Under the pieces are notes generated by a model. That model did no database searches. It had not been told where the DNA came from and worked only from the letters and a program-made list of their open reading frames with translations. The position numbers were made by a program, and so were the translations under genes. A stretch of DNA of 64,000 nt from Devosia limi DSM 17137 (GTDB taxonomy: Bacteria; Pseudomonadota; Alphaproteobacteria; Rhizobiales; Devosiaceae). This document shows positions 35,987 through 44,291 of the stretch, one piece after another. Location: assembly GCF_900128975.1 (NCBI RefSeq), contig NZ_FQVC01000002.1, positions 372,001 through 436,000 on the forward strand, given 5' to 3'. The number at the start of each line of letters is the position of its first letter. The first letter of the stretch is position 1.

Positions 35987-37264
35987 ATGAGTTTGCCGAT
36001 GACCGCCCTGCCTGCGGCCCTGACGATCATTCCCCCCAATCATCCGCTTGTCGGGCGCGTTTCGCCCCCAGGCTCCAAATCCATCACCAATCGTGCGCTG
36101 CTGCTGGCGGCGCTGGCCAAGGGCACCAGCCGCTTGACCGGCGCGCTCAAGAGTAAGGACACGGTGCTGATGGCTGCCGCGCTGCGCCAGATGGGTGTCA
36201 GTGTCGAGGAGCCGGATGCAACGAGCTTTGTGGTCACCAGCACTGGCCGCCTGCAGGCGCCGGAGGGGCCGCTGGTCCTCGGCAATGCCGGGACGGCGGT
36301 ACGGTTCCTCACCGCGGCAGTGGCGACGGTGGACGGCACGGTTGTTGTCGACGGCGACGAGCATATGCGGGTGCGCCCGATAGCGCCGCTGGTTGCCGCG
36401 CTGCGCTCGCTGGGCATCGATGCGACGAGCGAGAGCGGGTGCCCGCCGATCGTGGTCAAGGGCAATGGCAGTTTCGGCAAGGGGCGGGTGGAGATCGATG
36501 GCGGTCTCTCCAGCCAGTATGTCTCGGCGCTGCTTATGGCGGCGCCGTTGGGGGAGGGGCCGATTGAGATCGCGCTGACCGGTAGCGATATCGGGGCGCG
36601 TGGCTATGTCGATCTGACCATTGCAGCCATGCGGGCGTTTGGCGCCGAGGTCGAGCAGGTGGATGCCGGTACGTGGCGTCTGCAACCGAGCGGTTACCGG
36701 TCGACCGATTTCGCCATCGAGCCCGATGCCTCGGCGGCAACCTATCTCTGGGGCGCCGAGGTGCTGACCGGCGGCACGATCGATCTTGGGGTGGCCGCTG
36801 ATGCCTTCACGCAGCCGGATGCGGCGGCGCAGGCGGTGATTGCGCAATTTCCGAATATGCCGGCTGTCATCGACGGCTCGCAGATGCAGGATGCAGTGCC
36901 GACCATTGCGGTGCTGGCGGCGTTCAACAATCATCCGGTGCGATTTGTTGGCATTGCCAATCTGCGGGTCAAGGAATGCGATCGGATTGCGGCGGTATCG
37001 ACCGAATTGCAACGCATCCGGCCGGGGCTGGCGGAGGAAGATGGCGATGACCTGATCGTCCATGCTGATCCCGGCCTGGCGGGGCAGACGCTGCCGGCGC
37101 GGATCGAGACTTATGCGGATCACCGCATTGCCATGAGTTTTGCTCTGGCAGGGCTCAGGATCGGCGGGATCACTATTCTGGACCCTGCGTGCACGGGAAA
37201 GACCTATCCGGCGTACTGGGACATGCTAGCGGGCCTGGGCGTCAAGCTGGAGCCGGCGGAGTAG
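35987..37264 (+). CDS. aroA: 3-phosphoshikimate 1-carboxyvinyltransferase (EPSP synthase)
   Basis: Transfers enolpyruvate from PEP to shikimate-3-phosphate in the shikimate pathway. 425 residues of the two-domain inside-out barrel. Seen: VSPPGSKSITNRALLLAALA (the SKS..NR substrate loop), LGNAGTAVRFLTAAVATVDG (PEP loop), GGLSSQYVSALLMAAPL, AADAFTQPDAAAQAVIAQFP, NLRVKECDRIAAVSTEL and TYADHRIAMSFALAGL. The PEP loop reads GNAGTAVR, of the type in class I (glyphosate-sensitive) enzymes; sensitivity itself is not tested. Another ATG at 36000 is possible. A palindromic repeat follows the stop. Confidence 0.95.
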   Translation: MSLPMTALPAALTIIPPNHPLVGRVSPPGSKSITNRALLLAALAKGTSRLTGALKSKDTVLMAAALRQMGVSVEEPDATSFVVTSTGRLQAPEGPLVLGNAGTAVRFLTAAVATVDGTVVVDGDEHMRVRPIAPLVAALRSLGIDATSESGCPPIVVKGNGSFGKGRVEIDGGLSSQYVSALLMAAPLGEGPIEIALTGSDIGARGYVDLTIAAMRAFGAEVEQVDAGTWRLQPSGYRSTDFAIEPDASAATYLWGAEVLTGGTIDLGVAADAFTQPDAAAQAVIAQFPNMPAVIDGSQMQDAVPTIAVLAAFNNHPVRFVGIANLRVKECDRIAAVSTELQRIRPGLAEEDGDDLIVHADPGLAGQTLPARIETYADHRIAMSFALAGLRIGGITILDPACTGKTYPAYWDMLAGLGVKLEPAE

Positions 37265-37320
37265 GAGCTTGGCTCTGGGGGCGGGCCGTTCCCTTGCTGA
37301 GAGGGCTTATTGTCCACCAG

Positions 37321-37379
37321 GTCATTCCGGCGGTGACGAGAAAGAATGGATTCCCGCCTTCGCGGGAATGACTCAGTGG
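37321..37379. repeat. Interspersed palindromic repeat, short copy
   Basis: Begins gtcattccggcgg and ends atggattcccgccttcgcgg followed by gaatgactcagtgg. It shares the right half with the copies at 27.1 and 33.4 kb, with a shorter middle. It lies between the convergent aroA and GGDEF genes. Confidence 0.8.
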
Positions 37380-37450
37380 GATTAAGGACCCGGCGGCGGC
37401 TGCTGACCAGTGGGTAATTGGTAACAGCTGGGCGGCCTACGCAGCCCCGC

Positions 37451-38494
37451 TCAAGCAGCCTGGATGGCGGCCAGGTCGATTTCGCTGATGACGCGGTTGC
37501 GGCCAGCGTGCTTGGCCGCGTAGAGGCAGCGGTCGGCCCGTTCGATAAGGGTGGCGCCGGTGTCTGAAGGGCGGAAAGCGGCAACGCCGAATGAGGCTGT
37601 GATGCGGCCCAGCTTTTCATTGGTTGAGCGCTTGAGCAGTTCCTTGGCCTGGATGGCCTTGCGGATGTTCTCGGCGGCGATCATGGCGCCTTCGATATCG
37701 GTGGATGGCAGGATGGCGACAAATTCCTCGCCACCATAACGTGCCGCCAGATCCTTGCCCTTGATATTGGACTTGAGCGTCATCGCCACGAGGCGCAGCA
37801 CCTGGTCGCCAGTCTGGTGGCCATAGGTGTCGTTGAAGTTCTTGAAGTGATCGATATCGAGCAGCAGCAGGCAAAGCGGCGAGGAGCCTTTGCTGGCCTC
37901 GGCAATCGCCGTTGCCAGCCCTTCGTCAAAGCTTTTGCGATTGGCGATCTTGGTCAATGGGTCGAGCATAGACTCGCGGCGCACGTCATCGAGGTCGCGC
38001 TGCAATGAGGCAATATCGTCGCGCGAGGCTTCGAGCTGGATCTCAAGGGCCTGATTGGTATCCTGCATGCGACGCGTCTCGGACAACAGGCGCTCCGCCA
38101 ATTGCTTCATCGCTTCGGCGGTGATCTCGCGGCCAAGATCACCGCTGGCAGCCTGCAGGGAGCCGGAATAGGAATTTGCCGTGGTCATCGCCGTGTCGAT
38201 GGCATCATGCACAGCCTCGATGCGGGCGTGCATGCGCTCCGAAACGTTGGAGATGCGGTCATTGACATCGGATTTGAGGAACTCGTTGTAGAGCGCCTCT
38301 GCCAGGCTCAGTGACGGGGAGTCACCGGCGCGGAAGATCGAGTTGATACGATTGTTCAGCGTCGGGTTGACGCCCGTCGCATAGGTGTAGAGCAATTCGT
38401 AAAACTGGGGGTAAGGCGGAATGCCGCTGCGCTTGAGCAGGTCGAAAGCGGAATTGGCATAACCAAGCGCGCGTTTGAATTCCTGTTCAGACAC
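37451..38494 (-). CDS. GGDEF domain diguanylate cyclase
   Basis: Makes cyclic di-GMP from two GTP. Start GTG at 38494 is chosen for the purine-rich stretch upstream; a GTG at 38521 would add nine residues. About 347 residues: an N-terminal helical region without a named domain (GIPPYPQFYELLYTYATGVN), a coiled coil at about 130-185 (AERLLSETRRMQDTNQALEI), then a GGDEF domain with MLDPLTKIANRKSFDEGLAT, LLLDIDHFKNFNDTYGH and active-site ARYGGEEFVAILPS. The product-inhibition site reads KGKD five residues before GGEEF, with Lys in place of the usual Arg, so feedback may be weak. No transmembrane segment; cytoplasmic. Confidence 0.93.
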   Translation of the reverse strand: MSEQEFKRALGYANSAFDLLKRSGIPPYPQFYELLYTYATGVNPTLNNRINSIFRAGDSPSLSLAEALYNEFLKSDVNDRISNVSERMHARIEAVHDAIDTAMTTANSYSGSLQAASGDLGREITAEAMKQLAERLLSETRRMQDTNQALEIQLEASRDDIASLQRDLDDVRRESMLDPLTKIANRKSFDEGLATAIAEASKGSSPLCLLLLDIDHFKNFNDTYGHQTGDQVLRLVAMTLKSNIKGKDLAARYGGEEFVAILPSTDIEGAMIAAENIRKAIQAKELLKRSTNEKLGRITASFGVAAFRPSDTGATLIERADRCLYAAKHAGRNRVISEIDLAAIQAA

Positions 38495-38634
38495 AACCCA
38501 CCCCGCACCTCGCTGCGCCACGGCACCGCGTACGATGCCATGGTTAACGTGTAGCAGATAACGCCCTTACCGATCAGGTACAACAGTCCAAGGTCAAGTT
38601 TTCAGGGACTTGCCCACTGAAAATGTCGCAAACT

Positions 38635-40179
38635 CTAGTTTGGGCGTGCAGTTGACCGCAAAAGGAACGCTGGAATGGGGCCGTCATTGCCAAATGGAGA
38701 GTTGGAACTCTCCCCCGAATCGTCGGTTTGCCGATCTTCGGAAGGTTTGGGCCGGGTTCGCGACGGACGGCCGTCAGTCCTGGCCGGACGCGCGTCCGGT
38801 TTGGACTGACGCTGTTCAGCCGGTGGTGCGGCGCGGCTATCCTGCTGCGGAGCACGTGGCTCGACCTTTGCCGGTGCTTCTGCAGCGGCGACGGGCTCTG
38901 CGGCTGGTGCGGTCGTTGCGGCGGACGCAACCGGACGGGTCCGGGCGCCACCACGACGCGAGCGCGCGGGACGAGGGGCACGGTTCTCGTCACCAGCCTC
39001 GGGCGCAGCGGAAGGTGCGGACGCCGCGGGCGCGGGACCGCTATCCAGCCATTCAATCGGGCGCTGGATCAGCTTGAGGATGGCGTCGAGATGCTTGCTA
39101 TCGGCCGGGCCAACCAGAGTGTAGGCAACGCCGGAACGACCGGCGCGGCCCGTGCGGCCAATACGGTGCACATAGTCTTCGGCGTGAACGGGCACGTCGA
39201 AGTTGAACACATGGCTCACGGCCGGAATATCGAGACCACGGGCGGCCACATCACTGGCTACCAGCAGGGTCAGGCGGTTGTTCTTGAACGCATCGAGCGT
39301 CTCGGTGCGGCTTTTCTGGTCCATATCGCCATGCAGCGCACCGGCACTGAAGCCGTGCCGCTCCAACGAACGGGCCAGAGTCGCCACGTCGCGCTTGCGG
39401 TTGCAGAAGATGATCGCATTGGTGAGGTTTTCGGCAGCCGAAATTCGCGAACGCAAAGCTGCGCGCTTGTCCTCGGGCTTTGACGATACCTTGATCAGCT
39501 TCTGATCGATGGTGTCGGCGGTCGAGGCCGCGCGGGACACCTGCACATGCACCGGATCCTTGAGGAACTTCTTGGTCAGCCGCTCGATCTGGGCATCCAT
39601 GGTGGCGGAAAACAGCATGGTCTGGCGCCGCGGCGGCAGGCGATTGACGATCTTCTCGATGTCGTCAATGAAGCCCATGTCGAGCATGCGGTCAGCCTCG
39701 TCGATCACCAGAATCTCGACGCCGTTCAGCATGATCTTGCCGCGGTCGATCTGGTCGAGCAGCCGGCCCGGCGTCGCGATGAGCACGTCAACGCCGCGAT
39801 CAAGCTTCTTGTTCTGGTCTTCGAATGAGACACCGCCAATGATCAGCGCCATGGTGAGGCGATGGTTCTTGCCGTATTTTTCAAAGTTCTCGCTGACCTG
39901 CGCCGCGAGTTCGCGCGTCGGTTCGAGAATGAGGGTGCGCGGCATCCGGGCACGGGCGCGGCCGTTTTCCAGCAGGTGCAGCATGGGCAGGACAAAGCTG
40001 GCCGTCTTGCCGGTGCCGGTCTGCGCAATGCCGATAACGTCCTTCTTCTGAAGAACGTGGGGAATAGCCTGCGCCTGGATTTCGGTCGGCTTGCTGTAGC
40101 CGGCTGCAGTGACTGCGTCGGTTACTTTGGAAGACAGGCCAAGTCCGGAAAAATCGTCGGTCAAATTCAGTCGATCCAC
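38635..40179 (-). CDS. DEAD-box ATP-dependent RNA helicase (RhlE-like)
   Basis: Unwinds short RNA duplexes in RNA decay or ribosome assembly. 514 residues. Helicase core in order: Q-motif (FSGLGLSSKVTDAVTAAGYS), motif I AQTGTGKT, Ia PTRELAAQ, GG at IIGGVSFEDQ, Ib TPGRLLD, II VIDEADRMLDMGF, III FSATM, IV IIFCNRKRDVATL, V DVAARGLDIP and VI HRIGRTGRAGR. From about residue 390 the C-terminal tail is disordered, Ala/Pro-rich and then Arg-rich (RPARSRRGGARTRP), which is probably RNA binding. The gene stands alone with 374 bases upstream. Confidence 0.95.
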   Translation of the reverse strand: MDRLNLTDDFSGLGLSSKVTDAVTAAGYSKPTEIQAQAIPHVLQKKDVIGIAQTGTGKTASFVLPMLHLLENGRARARMPRTLILEPTRELAAQVSENFEKYGKNHRLTMALIIGGVSFEDQNKKLDRGVDVLIATPGRLLDQIDRGKIMLNGVEILVIDEADRMLDMGFIDDIEKIVNRLPPRRQTMLFSATMDAQIERLTKKFLKDPVHVQVSRAASTADTIDQKLIKVSSKPEDKRAALRSRISAAENLTNAIIFCNRKRDVATLARSLERHGFSAGALHGDMDQKSRTETLDAFKNNRLTLLVASDVAARGLDIPAVSHVFNFDVPVHAEDYVHRIGRTGRAGRSGVAYTLVGPADSKHLDAILKLIQRPIEWLDSGPAPAASAPSAAPEAGDENRAPRPARSRRGGARTRPVASAATTAPAAEPVAAAEAPAKVEPRAPQQDSRAAPPAEQRQSKPDARPARTDGRPSRTRPKPSEDRQTDDSGESSNSPFGNDGPIPAFLLRSTARPN

Positions 40180-40553
40180 TCAATGGTGTTGCCCTGGGCC
40201 AAATCCGTTCGACACATTCGAAGCGGGGCTCGGGGAATACGGCGCAGCGGGCTGCATTAGCCATTGCGTCGGGTTGGCGGCGGCGAATTCCGGGTTGGAA
40301 TACGTCAACACAATAGTCTGGCCAACAGGACGGGAATGCAGATACTGCAATCGACGGGGTGGCCATGAAGGCATCTTCAGCCTCGGCGGACAGATAAACT
40401 TGCCGTCAAGCCGGAAATGCTCCAGCGGCGCGGACCATAGCGCAAAGACCTTTCAAGTCAACGGTCTTGAGGAACTAAGCCGCTACGCGGTTAAGGCGCT
40501 GCATGGCGATGGCGGGCAAATGACTGCTCGCCACCGCCATCAGGGCGGATCGT
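40180..40553. other. Intergenic region between parE and the helicase gene
   Basis: 374 bases with no supportable gene. The right end holds a hairpin at 40508-40541 (gatggcgg/ccgccatc, 18-base loop) about a dozen bases past the parE stop, which could end parE transcription but lacks a T-run. The left part is the upstream region of the helicase; cold-inducible helicases often have long leaders, but I see no cold box. Confidence 0.45.
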
Positions 40554-42578
40554 CTAGATATCCAGATCGGTCACGAAGGCAGCATTTTCCTGGATGAAGT
40601 CGAAGCGCGCCTCTGGCTTGGTCCCCATCAGCCGGTCAACACTCCACTTGGTGATCTCGAGCTCGTCGAGGATTTTGACCTGCAGCAGGGTGCGGGTCTT
40701 GGGCGACATGGTCGTCTCGCGCAGATGCGCGAACGGCATCTCGCCGAGGCCCTTGAAGCGGGTGATGTCGACCTTCCCCTTGCCGGTGAACTCGGTCTCC
40801 ATCAGCTCGTCCTTATGCGCATCGTCACGCGCATAGAGCGTCTTGGGGCCTTGCGACAGGCGGTATAGCGGGGGCAGCGCCAGGTAGAGATGCCCGCCAT
40901 CGATCAGCTTGGGCATTTCCTGAAAGAAGAAGGTCATCAGCAGCGATGCGATGTGGGCGCCGTCCACGTCGGCGTCAGTCATGATGATGATCTTGTCGTA
41001 GCGCAGGTCGTCTTCGCGGTAGCGGTCGCGGGTGCCGCAGCCCAGCGCCTGGATCAGGTCGGCGATCAACTGGCTCGCCGCCATCTTTTCGCGGCTGGCA
41101 CCAGCGACGTTCAGGATCTTGCCACGCAGGGGGAGCACGGCCTGGCTGGCGCGGCTGCGTGCCTGCTTGGCACTGCCGCCAGCGCTGTCGCCTTCGACGA
41201 TGAACAGTTCCGCGCCCTGGGCAGCGCCCTGGGTGCAATCGGCAAGCTTGCCGGGCAAGCGGAGCTTGCGGGTGGCGCTGGCACGATCGATTTCCTTTTC
41301 CTTGCGGCGGCGCAGCCGCTCCTCGGCGCGATCGATCGCCCAGTCCAGCAGCTTGCCGGCCTGGTTAGGCGAGGCGGCGAGCCAGTGATCGAAGGCGTCG
41401 CGCAGGGCTGTGTCCACGATACGGGTCGCTTCGCCCGAGGCGAGCTTATCCTTGGTCTGGCCGACGAATTCGGGCTCGCGCACGAAGACCGAGAGCATGG
41501 CGCTGCAATGGGCGAACACGTCTTCGGCGGTGAGGACGGCGGCGGCCTTGTTCTTGGTCAGCTCTGCGTAGTTCTTGAGGCCACGCAGGATGGCGGCGCG
41601 CAGGCCGGTTTCGTGCGTGCCGCCGTCAGGGGTCGGTACGGTGTTGCAATAGGAGGAGACGCCGCCGTCGCCCAGCGTCCAGGCGATAGCCCATTCGGTG
41701 GCGCCGTGGGTGCCGGGCTTGCCGTGCTGGCCGGAGAAGATTTCATCGACGATGCGGGTTTCGCCCTCAATGCGGGCGGCCATGAAATCGCGCAGGCCAT
41801 CGGGATAGTGGAAGACGGCGCGGGCAGGGGCGTCGTCGCTGGCCATGGATTCATCGCAGGACCAGCGCAGCTCGACGCCGCCGAACAGATAGGCCTTGGC
41901 GCGGGTCATCTTGAACAGGCGAATAGCGGAGAATTTCGCGGTCTCGCCAAAGATCTGCGGATCAGGATGGAAGCGCGTGGTGGTGCCGCGGCGGTTGTTG
42001 ATCCGGCCCAGTTTCTCGATCTCGCCGACCGGCTTGCCGCGTGAGAATGTCAGTCGATAGAGCTGCTGCTCACGGGCGACCTCGACGATCATCTCGTCGG
42101 AGAGGGCGTTGACGACCGAAATACCGACGCCATGCAGGCCGCCGGATGTCTCATAGGCCTTGGAGTCGAACTTGCCGCCGGCATGGAGCACGGTGTGGAC
42201 GATCTCGAGGGTGGAGCGGCCCGGATATTTCGGGTGGTTTTCCACCGGGATGCCGCGGCCGTTATCGGAGATGGTCAGATAGCCGTCTTCGCCCAGATGC
42301 ACCTCGATGCGGCTGGCGTGGCCGGCAATGGCCTCGTCCATGGAATTGTCGATCACCTCGGCAAAGAGGTGGTGCAGGGCATTGATATCGGTACCGCCGA
42401 TATACATGCCAGGGCGGCGGCGCACGGGCTCAAGGCCTTCGAGCACTTCGATATCGGCAGCCGAATAGCTGCCCTGGGTGGGGGCGTTGGCGCGCGAGGC
42501 GGGCTTGGTTGGCTCCACCTCGGGCTGAGGCCGAATGGGCGCCGGGTCGCCGCCGAAAAGGTCGTCTGCTTGCGACAT
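40554..42578 (-). CDS. parE: DNA topoisomerase IV subunit B
   Basis: ATPase subunit of topoisomerase IV, which decatenates chromosomes. 674 residues. GHKL ATPase domain: VIDNSMDEAIAGHASRIEVH (Asn binding Mg), ISDNGRGIPVENHPKYP and SGGLHGVGISVVNALSDEMI (ATP lid). TOPRIM domain: LFIVEGDSAGGSAKQARSRA and KIIIMTDADVDGAHIASLLM. The C terminus contains ITRFKGLGEMPFAHLRETTM, which favours ParE over GyrB (whose counterpart usually has QRYKGLGEM). The N-terminal 35 residues are Pro-rich and disordered. The start at 42578 is supported by the family beginning near SYSAADIEVLEGLEPVRRRP. Confidence 0.95.
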   Translation of the reverse strand: MSQADDLFGGDPAPIRPQPEVEPTKPASRANAPTQGSYSAADIEVLEGLEPVRRRPGMYIGGTDINALHHLFAEVIDNSMDEAIAGHASRIEVHLGEDGYLTISDNGRGIPVENHPKYPGRSTLEIVHTVLHAGGKFDSKAYETSGGLHGVGISVVNALSDEMIVEVAREQQLYRLTFSRGKPVGEIEKLGRINNRRGTTTRFHPDPQIFGETAKFSAIRLFKMTRAKAYLFGGVELRWSCDESMASDDAPARAVFHYPDGLRDFMAARIEGETRIVDEIFSGQHGKPGTHGATEWAIAWTLGDGGVSSYCNTVPTPDGGTHETGLRAAILRGLKNYAELTKNKAAAVLTAEDVFAHCSAMLSVFVREPEFVGQTKDKLASGEATRIVDTALRDAFDHWLAASPNQAGKLLDWAIDRAEERLRRRKEKEIDRASATRKLRLPGKLADCTQGAAQGAELFIVEGDSAGGSAKQARSRASQAVLPLRGKILNVAGASREKMAASQLIADLIQALGCGTRDRYREDDLRYDKIIIMTDADVDGAHIASLLMTFFFQEMPKLIDGGHLYLALPPLYRLSQGPKTLYARDDAHKDELMETEFTGKGKVDITRFKGLGEMPFAHLRETTMSPKTRTLLQVKILDELEITKWSVDRLMGTKPEARFDFIQENAAFVTDLDI

Positions 42579-42809
42579 CTGTCATCCATGCTGGGGGCCG
42601 AATCAGCCCGATCTGCCTTTTAGCATACCTCACGCGGGGCTGGGTCAGCCCGGTTCTGCCGGGCTTAGCCACAGGCAAGACCCCAGGTGAGCCGCCGATG
42701 GCGCCAGATGAACGGCAGATGAACGTGTGGTTGCGGTTGGGTTCAAAGCCGGCCCGCTAGGGTCTGGTTCTCAGCGCAATTCATTGGCGCAGCGACACGG
42801 AGCCCTCAG

Positions 42810-43280
42810 ATGACCATCATGCAGTCCAAGTTCAAGACGTTCACCCGCGCAGCGGTCATTGCTATCGCCCTGGGCGCTGCTGCCGTGTCGGCCGTCCCTG
42901 CGATGGCCCAGGAGGCCCCGCAGGCGTTCAGCCTGCAGCTTCCAGGGGGACAGGGCGGCGGCGCCGAGACGTTTGGCGCACAACGTCACGGTGGTGGCGG
43001 CTGGGGCGGCAATCACGGTGGTGGCTGGGCCCAGCGCTGCCTCACCAATCGTGAGGTCCGTCGCGGCTTGGCCGATTATGGATTTCGCCGCGTCGAAGTG
43101 ACCCGCGAGCTGCGCCGTGACCGTGTCGAAGTGCTCGCTCAGTATGGTAGCTGGGATTACGCGATGCGGGTCGACAAGTGCACCGGCGAGGTTGATCGTA
43201 TCGAGCGGCTCCGTCGTGGCAATACCGGCGGCTACAACAATGGCAATGGCTTCGGCTTCCAGTTCAATTTCGGCAGCTGA
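42810..43280 (+). CDS. Secreted Gly-rich protein of unknown function, paralogue A
   Basis: 156 residues. Signal peptide with cleavage after PAMA (about residue 33). A Gly/Gln/His-rich linker (residues 47-73, GGGGWGGNHGGGW) is followed by a compact domain from Cys77: CLTNREVRRGLADYGFRRVE, then RDRVEVLAQYGSWDYAMRVD and KCTGEVDRIERLRRG, and a Gly/Asn-rich end (NNGNGFGFQFNFGS). The domain pattern, C-L-T...I/V-R..L...G-F/Y...W-x-Y...C-T...R.ERLR, recurs in the next gene, so the pair arose by duplication. The two Cys could form a disulfide in the periplasm. A PepSY-like fold is possible but not proven. Confidence 0.85.
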   Translation: MTIMQSKFKTFTRAAVIAIALGAAAVSAVPAMAQEAPQAFSLQLPGGQGGGAETFGAQRHGGGGWGGNHGGGWAQRCLTNREVRRGLADYGFRRVEVTRELRRDRVEVLAQYGSWDYAMRVDKCTGEVDRIERLRRGNTGGYNNGNGFGFQFNFGS

Positions 43281-43303
43281 TTGCCGTGTCAGGCGTTGAT
43301 AAC

Positions 43304-43327
43304 GATCCCGGCTGGCGTGCCGGGATC
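43304..43327 (+). terminator. Hairpin between the two secreted paralogues
   Basis: A perfect 9-bp stem gatcccggc/gccgggatc with a 6-base loop, 24 bases after the stop of paralogue A. No long T-run follows (tcgtcgctttc), so it may only weaken read-through or protect the upstream message. Confidence 0.45.
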
Positions 43328-43362
43328 TCGTCGCTTTCACCGGTTCACACATGGAGGACGCA

Positions 43363-43728
43363 ATGATCAAGGCAACAGGGCGGGCGCTGATAGTGCTGCG
43401 CGCGATGGGACTGGCCGCGATCATGGGGATGGTCGCGCTGTCGGCAGTGCCCGCGATGGCCCAGGGGCCAAGCCTGGCTTTCGGTCTGTTCTTTGGCGGG
43501 GGTGATGAAAGCCGCGACGGCTTCTATCCGGAAAGAGCGATGTGCCTGACCGACTACCAGATCCGCAAATCGATCGCCGCCGAGGGCTATTCCAACATCT
43601 ATCTCAATGTACCCAACAACAAGCGCATCCAGGTGCGGGCGACCAAAGGCGACTGGGTTTACCTGCTGCGGTTCAACTACTGCACCGACCGGATCGAAAG
43701 TCGGGAAAGGCTGCGGCCGGCCAACTGA
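43363..43728 (+). CDS. Secreted protein of unknown function, paralogue B
   Basis: 121 residues. The ATG at 43363 follows tggaggacgca (good ribosome binding site); the in-frame ATG at 43351 precedes that site and is rejected. Signal peptide MGMVALSAVPAMAQ, cleaved near residue 33. The mature part begins with a short Gly-rich stretch, then MCLTDYQIRKSIAAEGYSNI, KRIQVRATKGDWVYLLRFNY and CTDRIESRERLRPAN. It shares the two Cys, the W-x-Y and the C-terminal ERLR with paralogue A, but lacks the long Gly-rich linker. No known function. Confidence 0.85.
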   Translation: MIKATGRALIVLRAMGLAAIMGMVALSAVPAMAQGPSLAFGLFFGGGDESRDGFYPERAMCLTDYQIRKSIAAEGYSNIYLNVPNNKRIQVRATKGDWVYLLRFNYCTDRIESRERLRPAN

Positions 43729-43859
43729 ATAGCCCAGGTCGAGACAAAACCGTCCCAAGATCGAGCGTCATCTTTACGAAGCGTTTGCTTCTTGAAAGCA
43801 CTTTCTTAAAGGGGCGCTGCTACAACGGGGGCATACGGTTTTTTGTCTGGAGTTGCCGT

Positions 43860-44033
43860 ATGCGAGCCGCACGGGACCATAGTATTGCGTATCAAACGGC
43901 CCCGTTTGGTTCACCGCTTTCCGACACGTGGAAGCAAGCCGGAATTTTTAGTTTTGCGTACCGGCTTGCCCACCTGTCGATGCCGCGCCTTGGGGCGCTG
44001 ACCCTGGTTTCCGCTCTCTTCTATTTCGTTTGA
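43860..44033 (+). CDS. Possible small protein of 57 residues in the ABC-F leader
   Basis: Starts MRAARDHSIAYQTAPFGSPL and ends GALTLVSALFYFV, with a hydrophobic C terminus. A weak ribosome binding site (tggag) lies in the loop, and the ATG itself in the stem, of the inverted repeat at 43831-43863, so initiation would be masked when the hairpin forms. No family is recognised. Since the DNA here is also rich in inverted repeats, the frame may be open by chance in a non-coding RNA. Confidence 0.3.
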   Translation: MRAARDHSIAYQTAPFGSPLSDTWKQAGIFSFAYRLAHLSMPRLGALTLVSALFYFV

Positions 44034-44106
44034 CGCTCACGAGTTGATCTCGGCCGCTGCCGGCGCTATTGATGTTTCGTCCGGAACATCAGCTCAGGAG
44101 GGCTGC

Positions 44107-44175
44107 ATGATCGCAATGTTCGAGCATCGTCAGCGTGGCCCCGTTTACGCCCTGCGGCATCAGCTGCAGGGCTGA
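44107..44175 (+). CDS. Candidate 22-residue leader peptide upstream of the ABC-F gene
   Basis: MIAMFEHRQRGPVYALRHQL then QG and TGA. It is preceded by a strong ribosome binding site (aggaggg, 4 bases before the ATG), better than that of the ABC-F gene itself. It ends 135 bases before the ABC-F start, with two hairpins in between. The layout recalls leader peptides that control ABC-F and erm genes by ribosome stalling. The peptide has no known homologue to my knowledge. Confidence 0.45.
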   Translation: MIAMFEHRQRGPVYALRHQLQG

Positions 44176-44230
44176 CCAGGACCTGGTACGGACTTCCATT
44201 CAGTCTCATCCTTCTGGTTTGCCCTTCGAT

Positions 44231-44291
44231 GGCGTTTGTCTGCGCGATGCGCACAAACGTCGCCACACGGCATCGGCGCTTTGGTTGCGCC
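44231..44291 (+). promoter_or_regulatory. Two hairpins between the leader peptide and the ABC-F start
   Basis: Hairpin A (44231-44264): gcgtttgt-ct-gcgc / gcgc-acaaacg plus outer ggcg/cgcc, 3-base loop. Hairpin B (44275-44291): ggcgc/gcgcc, 7-base loop, ending 19 bases before the ABC-F ATG. The ggcg arm of A could also pair with the gcgcc of B, allowing alternative folds. Neither is followed by a T-run, so a translational switch is more likely than intrinsic termination. Confidence 0.5.

Noticed and set aside
40109..40597. Open frames in the gap between the helicase and parE
   Set aside because: They overlap the ends of both real genes, have no good ribosome binding site and no recognisable motif.
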